A stretch of 64,000 nt of DNA, from NCBI GenBank assembly GCA_933228675.1, contig OW121741.1, positions 113,904,123-113,968,122 on the forward strand, read 5' to 3'. Numbering within the stretch: position 1 is the stretch's first letter; the number at the start of each line of letters is the position of its first letter. Shown here piece after piece: positions 23,742 through 35,357 of this stretch. Position numbers and translations under genes: made by a program. The DNA is from Stomorhina lunata (Eukaryota; Arthropoda; Insecta; Diptera; Rhiniidae). The notes under the pieces are model-generated. The model had not been told where the DNA came from, ran no database searches, and saw nothing but the letters and a program-made list of their open reading frames with translations.

Positions 23742-26700
23742 CACACAAAATTTTTTTTTTAACAAATTTTTCGATGTAGAAATTTTTTAAATGAAAAATT
23801 TTCATTAGAAATATTTTTTAGAACAATTTTTGTTAGAAATTTATTTCTATGGAAAAATTATAGTTAGATAAAAACATTTTTTCTATACAAAAATTTTCGT
23901 TAAAATTTTTTTTTATAGAAATATTTTGGTTAAAAAATTTTTTCTAAAGAAAAATTTTTTTCGAAAGAAATTAACTTTTAGTTGAACCAAGAATTTATGT
24001 TAAGAGGTTGTGGGTTCGAATTTTTTTCTATAGAAAAATTTTCGTTAAAAAATTTTTTCTATAGAGAAATTTTCGTTATAAAATTTTTTCTATAGAAAAA
24101 AATTCGTTATAAAATTTTTTCTATAGAAAAAATTTTCGTTAAAAAAATTGTTTCTATCGAAGAATTTTCGTTATAAAATTTTTTCTATAGAAAAACTTCC
24201 GTTATAAAATTTTTTCTATAGAAAAACTTCCGTTATAAAATTTTTTCTATAGAAAAATTTCCGTTATAAATTTTTTCTAAAGAAAAGTTTTCTTTTTTTT
24301 ATAGAAAATTTTCGTTAAAAAATTTTTTCTAGAGACAAGTTTTCATTATTATTTTTTTTTATACAAAAGTGTTCATTATAAAATTCTTTTTTTTGTAGAA
24401 AGATTTTCATTATATTTTTTTCATAGAAAAATTCTTGTTGCAAATAAATATTTTTTATAGAGAAATTATTGCTATAAATTCTATTTATAGGAAAATTTAT
24501 GTTATACATTTTTTTCGTTACTAAAAAAATTTTTTAGAGGAAAATTTTCGTTATAAAATTTTTTCTACAGAAAAATTTTTGTTATAAATTTTTTTCTTTA
24601 GAATGATATACGTTAGAAAAAAATTTTTGTTAAAAATTTTTTTCTATAGAAAAATTTTCGTTTAAAAATTATTTCTATAGAAAATTTGAAAAATTTTCGT
24701 TAAAAATATTTTTCTATAGAAAAATTTTCGTTAAAAATATTTTTCTATAGAAAAATTTTCGTTAAAAAAATTTTTCTATAGAAAAATTTTCGTTAAAAAT
24801 ATTTTTCTATTGAAAAATTTTCGTTAAAAAAATTTTTCTATAGAAAAATTTTCGTTAAAAAAATTTTTCTATAGAAAAATTTTCGTTAAAAAAATTTTTC
24901 TATAGAAAAATTTTCGTTAAAAAAATTTTTCTATAGAAAAATTTTCGTTAAAAAAATTTTTCTATAGAAAAATTTTCGTTAAAAAAATTTTTCTATAGAA
25001 AAATTTTCGTTAAAAAAATTTTTCTATAGAAAAATTTTCGTTAAAAAAATTTTTCTATAGAAAAATTTTCGTTAAAAAATTTTTCTATAGAAAAATTTTC
25101 GTTAAAAAAATTTTTCTATAGAAAAATTTTCGTTAAAAAAATTTTTCTATAGAAAAATTTTCGTTAAAAAAATTTTTCTATAGAAAAATTTTCGTTAAAA
25201 AAATTTTTCTATAGAAAAATTTTCGTTAAAAAAATTTTTCTATAGAAAAATTTTCGTTAAAAAAATTTTTCTATAGAAAAATTTTCGTTAAAAAAATTTT
25301 TCTATAGAAAAATTTCCGTTAAAAAAATTTTTCTATAGAAAAATTTTCGTTAAAAAAATTTTTCTATAGAAAAATTTTCGTTAAAAAAATTTTTCTATAG
25401 AAAAATTTTCGTTAAAAAGAATTTTTCTATTGAAAACTTTTCGTTAAAAAAAATTTTCTATAGAAAACTTTTCGTTAAAAAAATTTTTCTATAGAAAAAT
25501 GTTCGTTAAAAAAATTTTTCTATAGAAAAATTTTCGTTAAAAAAATTTTTCTATAGAAAAATGTTCGTTAAAATTTTTTTCTATTGAATAATTTTCGTTA
25601 AAAAATTTTTTCTATAGAAAACTTTTCGTTAAAAAATTTTTTCTATAGAAAACTTTTCGTTAAAAAATTGTTTCTATAGAAAAATTTTCGTTAAAAAATT
25701 CTTTCTATAGAAAAATTTTCCTTAAAAAATTTTTCTATAGAAAAATTTTCGTTAAAAATTTTCGTTGGAATTTTTTTATAGACAAATTTTCGTTATAAAA
25801 TTTTTTCTATAGAAAATTTTTTGTAACAAATTTGTCTATAGAAAAATTTCATTACAAAATTTTTTCTACGGAAAAATTTTCGATATAAAATTTTTTCCAT
25901 AGACAAATTTTTGTAATACATTTTTCCTACAGACAAATTTTAGTTATAAAATTTTTCTACATGCAATTTTTTATTTTCTACAAAAGAATGTTAAGTATAA
26001 ATTTTTTAGTTATGAAAAGTTTTCATTATAAATATTTTTCTATAGAAACATTAAGTTATAAAATTTTTTCTATAGAAAAATTTTCGTTATAAGATTTTTT
26101 CTATAGAAAAATTTTTGTTAAAAATATTTTTCTATAGAAAAATTTTCGTTAAAAAAATTTTTCTATAGAAAAATTTTCGTTAAAAATATTTTTCTATTGA
26201 AAAATTTTCGTTAAAAAAATTTTTCTATAGAAAAATTTTCGTTAAAAAAATTTTTCTATAGAAAAATTTTCGTTAAAAAAATTTTTCTATAGAAAAATTT
26301 TCGTTAAAAAAATTTTTCTATAGAAAAATTTTTATTAAAAAAATTTTTCTATAGAAAAATTTTCGTTAAAAAAATTTTTCTATAGAAAAATTTTCGTTAA
26401 AAAAATTTTTCTATAGAAAAATTTTCGTTAAAAAAATTTTTCTATAGAAAAATTTTCGTTAAAAAAATTTTTCTATAGAAAAATTTTCGTTAAAAAAATT
26501 TTTCTATAGAAAAATTTTCGTTAAAAAAATTTTTCTATAGAAAAATTTTCGTTAAAAAAATTTTTCTATAGAAAAATTTTCGTTAAAAAAATTTTTCTAT
26601 AGAAAAATTTTCGTTAAAAAAATTTTTCTATAGAAAAATTTTCGTTAAAAAAATTTTTCTATAGAAAAATTTTCGTTAAAAAATTTTTCTATAGAAAAAT

Positions 26701-27920
26701 TATCGTTAAAAAAATTTTTCTATAGAAAAATTTTCGTTAAAAAAATTTTTCTATAGAAAAATTTTCGTTAAAAAAATTTTTCTATAGAAAAATTTTCGTT
26801 AAAAAAATTTTTCTATAGAAAAATTTTCGTTAAAAAAATTTTTCTATAGAAAAATTTTCGTTAAAAAAATTTTTCTATAGAAAAATTTTCGTTAAAAAAA
26901 TTTTTCTATAGAAAAATTTTCGTTAAAAAAATTTTTCTATAGAAAAATTTTCGTTAAAAAAATTTTTCTATAGAAAAATTTTCGTTAAAAAAAATTTTTC
27001 TATTGAAAACTTTTCGTTAAAAAAAATTTTTCTATAGAAAACTTTTCGTTAAAAAAACTTTTCGTTAAAAAAATTTTTCTATAGAAAAATGTTCGTTAAA
27101 AAAATTTTTCTATAGAAAAATGTTCGTTAAAATTTTTTTCTATTGAATAATTTTCGTTAAAAATTTTTTTCTATAGAAAACTTTTCGTTAAAAAATTGTT
27201 TCTATAGAAAAATTTTCGTTAAAAAATTCTTTCTATAGAAAAATTTTCGTTAAAAAATTTTTTCTATAGCAAAATTTTCCTTAAAAAATTTTTCTATAGA
27301 AAAATTTTCCTTAAAAAATTTTTCTATAGAAAAATTTTCGTTAAAAATTTTCGTTGGAATTTTTTTATAGACAAATTTTCGTTATAAAATTTTTTCTATA
27401 GAAAATTTTTTGTAACAAATTTGTCTATAGAAAACTTTCATTACAAAATTTTTTCTACAGAAAAATTATGGATATAAAATTTTTTCCATAGACAAATTTT
27501 TGTAATACATTTTTCCTACAGACAAATTTTAGTTATAAAATTTTTCTGCATGCAATTTGTTATTTTCTACAAAAGAATGTTAAATATAAATTTTTTAGTT
27601 ATGAAAAGTTTTCATTATAAATATTTTTCTATAGAAACATTAAGTTATAAAATTTTTTCTATAGAAAAATTTTCGTTATAAGATTTTTTCTATAGAAAAA
27701 TTTTTGTTATTAAATTTTTTCTATACAAAAATTTTCCTTGTAAAAATTTTTCTATAGAAACATGAGTTATAAAATTGTTTCTATAGAATAAGTTTTGTTA
27801 TAAACTTGTTCGAATGAAGAAATCTTCGTTTTCAAATTTTACCTATTAAAATTTTTTCATTATAAAATTTCTTTTAAAAAATTGTCTTTATAAAATTGTT
27901 TTTTTATGTTTAGTAGAAAA
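23742..27920 (+). repeat. 31 bp tandem array C with 1.59 kb higher-order duplication
   Basis: The core unit is 31 bp: CGTTAAAAAAATTTTTCTAT followed by AGAAAAATTTT. It is most uniform at about 24690-25420 and 26130-26990. Both uniform blocks are followed by the same series of degraded units (GTTGGAATTTTTTTATAGAC, then TTTTGTAACAAATTTGTC, then a CATGCAATTT variant). These copies are offset by 1589 bp (for example 25761 versus 27350), showing a segmental duplication of more than 1.5 kb. A tRNA-like box B string GGGTTCGAA occurs inside the degraded left part at 24012-24020. Confidence 0.95.
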
Positions 27921-29336
27921 ATTGGAATACCCCTTTTTGGCTTTATCTATCTAAACGGTAAAATTTCTATTGTTAAAGGGATATAAATAAAAACAACTCA
28001 TTGATCCCATCCAATTTCAAGAATGCTTGAAAATTCCTAACTATTTCACTGATTGAGAGTGGAAATATTCAATTTGTAACTTCCGGGCATGATATCCCCT
28101 AACCTATTCAATTGATATTTTATTTGAATTCTGTAAAAACAAAAAACTTATTAATTTTATTACAATATATTTAAATATATTTTGAACATATTAGTTGTTT
28201 TGATTTATAATCCAGCAAATCACCTGCATATAAATTTTAAAAGAATGCAAATATTTTATTTAATGTATTTTTATATTAGGTATTAAATAATCGCTATTAT
28301 TTAGAGCTTTTAAACAATTTATTACTGACAAAAGCAAATGTCTTTATTATATGAATTTTATTTATTTAACATTGCAATGAATTGTAAACAATTTTTACTG
28401 TATATGTGTTAACAAGCACATCTGTTAAATACATACACATATGTGTTTTATTACTTTTATCCTGTTAAACATATGCACTTACTCATATAACTTATATTAT
28501 TTCCTTAATAGATGAAGGTTTTTTGATTGTTTTTCTAGGATTTGTTTCCTTTGTCTCAGATAAATCTTTTTTAATGCTTTCTTACGCAATTATCATAGAC
28601 GCAGTCAGATTAAAACTTACGAAACAATTTGTGGGAATTTGTTTTCTAATTTATTATCAAATAATAGATTTTTGCTGTAATTACATAAAAAGTCTCATGT
28701 GTGATAAATAAATTTTAAGGAATTTGTTTAAAAGTAATTCTTACATAATATTTTATTTTATATATATAGGAAATATTTTGATTTACCCTTTCAAATTGAC
28801 AAGATCTCTATTTATTACATTTATTATTGCTATTCACTAAAATCAATATTTTATGTTTTTTCCCAAAATGTGTTCTATCCCTGTACTATGTATTAAAGTG
28901 TTAACCTTAAGCTCATATTTAAATATTGTAATTTTGAATTGCTTTTGAAACGCATACATTAAAATTTATTAGAATATACTTAGATAAAATTAGTAACATT
29001 AAACGCATAATAATTAACCATAAAATTTAAAGAACCATTAAAATTTTCTTTTGCTCCCCCCTTTTGTTCTAACGAAATTTGACTCTTTAAGAACAAATTG
29101 TTATCAACTAATTTGTTACACATCCATTTAGAGATAAGAACTTTTTAGAATATAATGGCAACCACCAAAAATTGTTTTGAATGAAGAAGAAAGAAATTTG
29201 TAATGGGAGTAAAAAAAACATTTTCCAAAAGTCAAAGTCAAACACGATAACTTTTCTTTTAAATACTCACAAAAATCACAAAAAATATTTAAATATGTAA
29301 TGAAGAACTTTTTGTGCTCTACCCTAGGTCATCCGA
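27921..29336. other. AT-rich intergenic spacer
   Basis: Unique AT-rich sequence between arrays C and D. The 62-codon frame at 28523-28711 is not supported by any motif or splice context. Confidence 0.55.
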
Positions 29337-30948
29337 AAAAAAATTCTCGGAAAATTTTGGTTCAAAATTTTTTTCTATAGAAAAAATTTTGGTTCAAAAT
29401 TTTTTTCTATAGAAAAAATTTTGGTTCAAAATTTTTTTCTATAGAAAAAATTTCGTTAAAAAATTTTTTCTATAGAAAAAATTTCGTTAAAAAATTTTTT
29501 CTATAGAAAAAATTTCGTTAAAAAATTTTTTCTATAGAAAAAATTTCGTTAAAAAATTTTTTCTATAGAAAAAATTTCGTTAAAAAATTTTTTCTATAGA
29601 AAAAATTTCGTTAAAAAATTTTTTCTATAGAAAAAATTTCATTAAAAAATTTTTTCTATAGAAAAAATTTCGTTAAAAAATTTTTTCTATAGAAAAAATT
29701 TCGTTAAAAAATTTTTTCTATAGAAAAAATTTCGTTAAAAAATTTTTTCTATAGAAAAAATTTCGTTAAAAAATTTTTTCTATAGAAAAAATTTCGTTAA
29801 AAAATTTTTTCTATAGAAAAAATTTCGTTAAAAAATTGTTTCTATAGAAAAAATTTCGTTAAAAAATTTTTTCTATAGAAAAAATTTGGTTAAAAATTTT
29901 TTTCTATAGAAAAAATTTCGTTAAAAAATTTTTTCTATAGAAAAAATTTCGTTAAAAATTTTTTTCTATAGAAAAAATTTCGTAAAAAAATTTTTTCTAT
30001 AGAAAAAATTTCGTAAAAAAATTTTTCTATAGAAAAAATTTCGTTAAAAAATTTTTTCTATAGAAAAAATTTCGTTAAAAAATTTTTTCTATAGAAAAAA
30101 TTTCGTTAAAAAATTTTTTCTATAGAAAAAATTTCGTTAAAAAATTTTTTCTATAGAAAAAATTTCGTTAAAAAATTTTTTCTATAGAAAAAATTTCGTT
30201 AAAAAATTTTTTCTATAGAAAAAATTTCGTTAATAAGTTTTTTCTATGGAAAAAATTTTGTTAGAAAATTTCTTCTAAAAAAAAAAAAAAATTCACTAAA
30301 ATTTTTTTCCATAAAAAAAAAATTTCGTTAAAAACTTTTTCTATATAAAAATATTCGTTAAAAAATTTTTTCTATAAAAAAGTGTCGTTGAAAAATTTTT
30401 TCTAAAAAAAAAATTTCGTTAAAAAATTTTTTCAATAGAAAAAATTTCGTTAAAAATTTTTTTTATAGAACAAATATTGTTAAAAATATTTTCTATAGAA
30501 AAAATTTCGTTAAAAACTTTTTCTATAGAAAAAATTTCATTGCAAAATTTTTTCTATAGAAAAACTTTCGTTAAAAAATTTTTCTATAGAAAAAATTTTT
30601 TCTATTTAAAAAATTTCCTATAGAAAAAATTTCATTAAAAAATTGTTTCTATAGAAAAAATTTCGTTAAAATATTTTCTCTATAGAAAAAATTTCGTTAA
30701 AAAATGTTTTCTATAGAAAAAAATTTAATTTAAAAATATTTGTTATTGAAAAACTTTCGTTAAAAAATTTTTTTTCAAAAAACTATTTATTACAATAATA
30801 AATAATTGTAATAAATTGGGATTCTTAGTGCAATACACTACAGTAAAACTTTTTAATAAAAATTTTTAGTATTGAAAAATTTTCGTTAAAAATGTTTTCT
30901 ATACAAAAATATTTATTAAAAAAATTTTTCTATTTTGCTAAAAAGTTT
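29337..30948 (+). repeat. 31 bp tandem array D
   Basis: About 50 units of TTTCGTTAAAAAATTTTTTC plus TATAGAAAAAA. The first three units have GGTTCAAAA in place of CGTTAAAAA. Uniform from about 29450 to 30230, then decaying. The unit differs from array C mainly in the lengths of its A and T runs. Confidence 0.95.
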
Positions 30949-32114
30949 TTATTTAGGTGATGTAATATATTCTACTTTGGCTGACAATTCACTTATTTTA
31001 TATTTAGTATTCATATACATTGTTATCCTAAAATGTAACATGTAATTACCCCCTTTTTGTTAAAGACTCAAAAGACATTTAATTAATTGTTATTAAATTC
31101 AAAATTTTAGAAACAATTTAATATTTATGCTAATTACAAAGATTTCCCAAAACTCAAAAAAAAACTTTATAAATTGAAAATATTGTCTCTTTATGTTGCA
31201 TTTTATTTTCTTTTAGAACTCCCATAATTCACCTGTCCATAACTTTTTACCTTCTCTATAACTTTTTGCATCTGATTCTCATTATTGTCTATTTTTTCGA
31301 AGCTAAAATTTAGTTATTTTCTTTTGTATTCGTTAAAAACTACAGTTTTGTATATTTTAAAATTGCAAAAAGAGATATAAACATTTACAATTACTTGCTT
31401 TCCAAACCATTTAACACTTTTAAAGTTTTCCCCTTAAGTGTTTTTACTTTTCAGAAAAAAAAACATAAAAAGAAACAAAAATGTTATCGCAAAAGACAAC
31501 AAAATGTAACAACAACGAATTTATGCCTTTTCTTGTAAGTATTTGCCTTGAAAATAACCGGCGGTAGAAAAACTCTAGTAGCATAATCTGTTGTCCCAAT
31601 ATTTAGTCATTATTTATAAATTTATTTAAAGCTTAATGTGTACGTTTAAGAAAAAAGCTGTATAACGGTAAAAGCGTACAGTTATTTTTTATAACTGTTA
31701 TTATTAAAGCTCTCTCGACTGTTAACTCAGCTACAAAAGCTTTTAGTAAAGTTCCCTGTTTTAAACATTTTTCAGAACATGTTTGGTTTTAATCTTCAAT
31801 GCGCTATAGAGATTTTAAAAATTAAAGCTTTCTCCCTATAGAATTTTGTTCAATAGTTAAAAGTATTGCCGTGTTTCTTTTATCTAGTGAGTAAATGCAC
31901 AGCACATAATACTTTTACATTATTTACCTGTTTGCTACAAGCGTTTACTGGGTTGCAGTAAAAAATTATTTTGGTGGGAAATTTTAAAGTTAAAATTTAA
32001 AAATAAGATTTAACGAAAATGGTACAGCGGCTGACCTTACAGCGCATAGATTTGATCTGCCCAATTTTCAAGCAAAATTTCGCAGATCAAATAGAAATTT
32101 CATGTAAAAAGTGA
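30949..32114. other. AT-rich intergenic spacer
   Basis: Unique AT-rich sequence with no gene or RNA recognised. Confidence 0.55.
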
Positions 32115-33205
32115 TCTATATCTATAAAAAAATGTCCGCGTCTGTTTGTCTGTTGTTTGTTGGGAAGGATCTCCGAAACAAGCGGACCGATTTTGCTCAA
32201 ATTTTGACAGTGTAGTATGGTGTGGCCGGTGCTGACTATAGGCTAATGTTTTTTCGAAATCTCAAGTGGGTGTGACCCCTCCCATATAACCCATATATTA
32301 AAAATTACATATATAGGCAAAAGATAGGCCCGATTTTTCTAAAATTTTGACAGTATGGTAAGGTGTGATCGGTGGTTAAAATAGGCTAATTTTTTTTTCG
32401 AGATATCAAGTGGGCGTGATTCCTCCCATATAACTCATATATTAAAAATGACAAATATAGATGACCGAGCGGACCGATTTTTCTGAAATTTGGACAGTAT
32501 GTTAAGGTGTAACCGGTGGGTAAACTAGGTCAGGTTTTTTTTTAATATCAAGTGGGCGTGACCCCTCCCATATAAGTAAAATATTTAAAATGACAAATAT
32601 GGATGACCGAGTCGACCGATTTTTCTTTAATTTTTACAGTACGTTTTACAGTACTTTTTTTTTTGGAAATATCAAATGGGCATGAACCCTCCCATATAAG
32701 TCATATATTAAAAATGACGATTTAACCTAATTAATTAAAGTTTTAGGTGTGGATATTTTCATACTATAGGATGGTTTTTCGCTTTTTCAGTCCTTTGAAA
32801 ATGGACCAAGGGGGACCTGGGAATTGGAAAATGAGGATAAAATTACCCCTTTCTTTAAAATTGTATATCTTACAAACGGCTGGACCAATGAAGACATTTT
32901 TTCTTTGTAAATGTTTTTTTTTAGTCCAAGTTAGGATTATACATTGAGAAAAATTTACCATGCCCACTTTTACTACCTCTTTTTTTAATATATCTAAAAT
33001 AGAAAAACGGATGCACAAATATTGGTAATATGATTGGTGTTTGAAAAGTCAATTAAATACATATGCAAATACATTAATAAAGGATTCAATTAAAAAATTA
33101 ATAAAAAATATTTCATAATTGTTCATTTTTAAAGAAAGTGTTAACATAGTAAGAAGTTAGTAACTTTAATTTCTAACCCGGGCAACGCCGGGTAAAATCA
33201 GCTAG
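32115..33205 (+). mobile_element. non-autonomous Helitron, complete
   Basis: The element is 1091 bp. The 5' end is TCTATATCTATAAAAAAATG, preceded by A at 32114. The 3' end is CTAG at 33202-33205, followed by T at 33206. A GC-rich hairpin (ACCCGG 33176-33181, loop GCAACG, CCGGGT 33188-33193) lies 8 bp before CTAG. TC start, CTRR end, 3' hairpin and insertion between A and T are the defining Helitron features. The interior holds four ~142 bp tandem units, each with ACCGATTTTTCT-like text, ACAGTATG and AAGTGGGCGTGA then CCCTCCCATATAA. No helicase or Rep domain is encoded. Confidence 0.9.
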
Positions 33206-33350
33206 TTTTTTATAAAAAAGTTAATTTTGAAAAATTTCCTACAAAAAAAGAGAATTTTCGAAAAAATTTCTATAAAAACCAAATTTTTGAAAAATTTCTT
33301 ATAAAAAGTAAATTTTTGAAAAAATTCTTAAAAAGTAAATTTTCCCTTTG
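33206..33350 (+). repeat. remnant of 29 bp array, A type
   Basis: About five decayed units such as AAATTTTTGAAAAATTTCTT then ATAAAAAGT, matching array A1. They sit directly after the Helitron 3' end. Confidence 0.7.
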
Positions 33351-33479
33351 TAATTTGAGGGTTAATTTCTAAAAAAAATATGTCAGAAAAAAAGCCTTTG
33401 GAAGTATATTTTACATATAAAAGTAGTTATTTGTCAGTTTAAAACTAGAACCATTTTGAGCCTATGGGTACACAAGAGT

Positions 33480-34215
33480 TAAATGGTATAAACATGTAAA
33501 TAAAGGCTTCTTTGAACTATTTGTTGAATTTGTATTGAAATGTAATAATAAAAACATGTAGTTTTTTGTACATTTTTTGAAAAAATTTAATATGTTAAAA
33601 CTTTAACTTTTGACCCTGGTAATAATAAGGTTAATGACATCCGATTTCAACCAAAGTTCACATATATATTTTTACCCATCGAAACAGTAAGTTCTGTTTA
33701 TAAAAACTGCTAATATAAAACAATTCATGTGCTTTTGTTATAAATAAACAAAAATGGATAATTAAATATCATTAGGTCTCAAAAAAGTAAAACCAATCAA
33801 ACTTTTTAAAATTTATTAAAAATAATAAATTTTTTAGTGCATATGTTTAGGAGCGTCTTCAAGTACGTAAAATATTTTGGGAAACCTTTAATAATTAGAA
33901 AACCTTTCAACCGATATTAATGACTTAGATCTCATTGGAAAGCTCATTTTGTTATCTGTATCGTGCTGTAAAAAATGTATTAAAAAACATTTGCTGAGTA
34001 GAATTATTTTGAAAAAATCTAAAGAACCCCCTCATTTTTCCACATAATATAACTGGGATGTCCAAACTTTGGTGTCAAGTCGACAGGCTTTTCCGATATC
34101 TGATTTAAATGAAACTTTGTATTTGGATTATTGTGGCCAAATGTAACAAATTTTGGGGAGTACATCTTTTGGTACAACGACTTTCAGTTTTTCTGGGACA
34201 CTCTAATATATATAT
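33480..34215 (-). mobile_element. diverged, partial copy of piggyBac-like family 1 (reverse)
   Basis: The reverse complement matches 5418-6672 in several collinear blocks. 34120-34165 matches about 5680-5735 (text CAATAATCCAAATAC). 33780-33925 matches about 5755-5915. 33600-33745 matches about 6130-6275 (ATTAGCAGTTTT, ACCAGGGTCAA). The ~200 bp at 5925-6120 are absent here. A possible end TTAACTCTTGTGTACCC (minus strand, from 33482) is a mutated form of the intact terminus. The other terminus was not found. Confidence 0.72.
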
Positions 34216-34644
34216 TTAAAAATTTCTTAGACAAATCTTATACATGCATGCAAAAGTACTATTATATTAATCTTTAAGAAAAATAGTTTAAAAAGCAATT
34301 TTCGATGATTAATATTAATTTTTTTTCTCTAATCTCAAAACATAAATGGCAAACTTATAGCCGTACAATATTTTTTATTGGCTTGCGCATGAACATTTAT
34401 TTAAGAAAAAGCGTTTAGTCAATTTTAAAACCCTTTTTACAATACATTCACATTATGGCTTAACTGTTATACATAAATTCCTGTTATACTGTTGTATGTA
34501 ATTTGAAATGGAACAATAAAAAATAATATAGCCTTAAAGAAGCACTCAAAGTAATTTAACAATTCACTGAACAACTGTTTTGGCTTTGGTTCTTGAACGC
34601 AATAAAATACTTCTATAGACGAAATTTCTGTTTTGTGGAGTCCA

Positions 34645-34683
<39 letters not shown>

Positions 34684-35357
34684 CCGACAACATTCCAATT
34701 GGAACAAGGGCTACTTCTCTCAGACTTTTGTCATACGTATATAAAATTTAGTTATAAATAAACATTAATAAACTCTGAATGGTTTCTTCCACTGGTCAAC
34801 AAAGGAATTTATATCGAATAAAACTCAAAGCTTATATAATTTAGAGGAAATGAAATTATTAAATTAAATTAGTAAAGACTGCAACCAAAATAAAACTTAA
34901 TAAAATTTTACATATGTATATTTTACGCAGTCATGTAGAATTTCATAACATTATAGTCTAACATTTTTCGGTAGAATTATTATTATTATTCTACTAACAA
35001 AAGCTAAATTCATTTCAGAAAAATTTTCGAATTCTTAATTAATATTTTTGAAGGCAAAAAGTACTATTTTCGAAAATTTCAGTTTTGTTTTTTTTTTTAA
35101 ATAGGCCATGTGACCGGATTTATAGCCAGGCTCTATTAGATTTTTGCACAGACTTTAAGAACATTATCGTTAAAGCAATATAATTAAAAAAAAGTTTTGA
35201 ATCCATAATTGAAATTTTTTTTCGACCACTGCTGGTTGTATGGCACAACTCCAACATTTTTAAAAATAAAGTTAATATGCGTTTCTAAAGTCCAATCTTG
35301 TAGAAAATGTTAAAAAATAAGTCTTTTGAAAAACGTCTTCAAAAATATAGAAAAAAC
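34216..35357. other. AT-rich intergenic spacer
   Basis: Mainly unique AT-rich sequence containing the SINE tail fragment listed separately. No gene was recognised. Confidence 0.5.
34650..34723 (-). mobile_element. 3' tail fragment of the SINE family (or of its LINE partner)
   Basis: Minus-strand text GAGAGAAGTAGCCCTTGTTC, then CAATTGGAATGTTGTCGG and a TA repeat of about 30 bp, matches the 3' ends of SINE copies A and B. Only the last ~70 bp are present. It could be a 5'-truncated SINE or the tail of the LINE that mobilises it. Confidence 0.65.
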
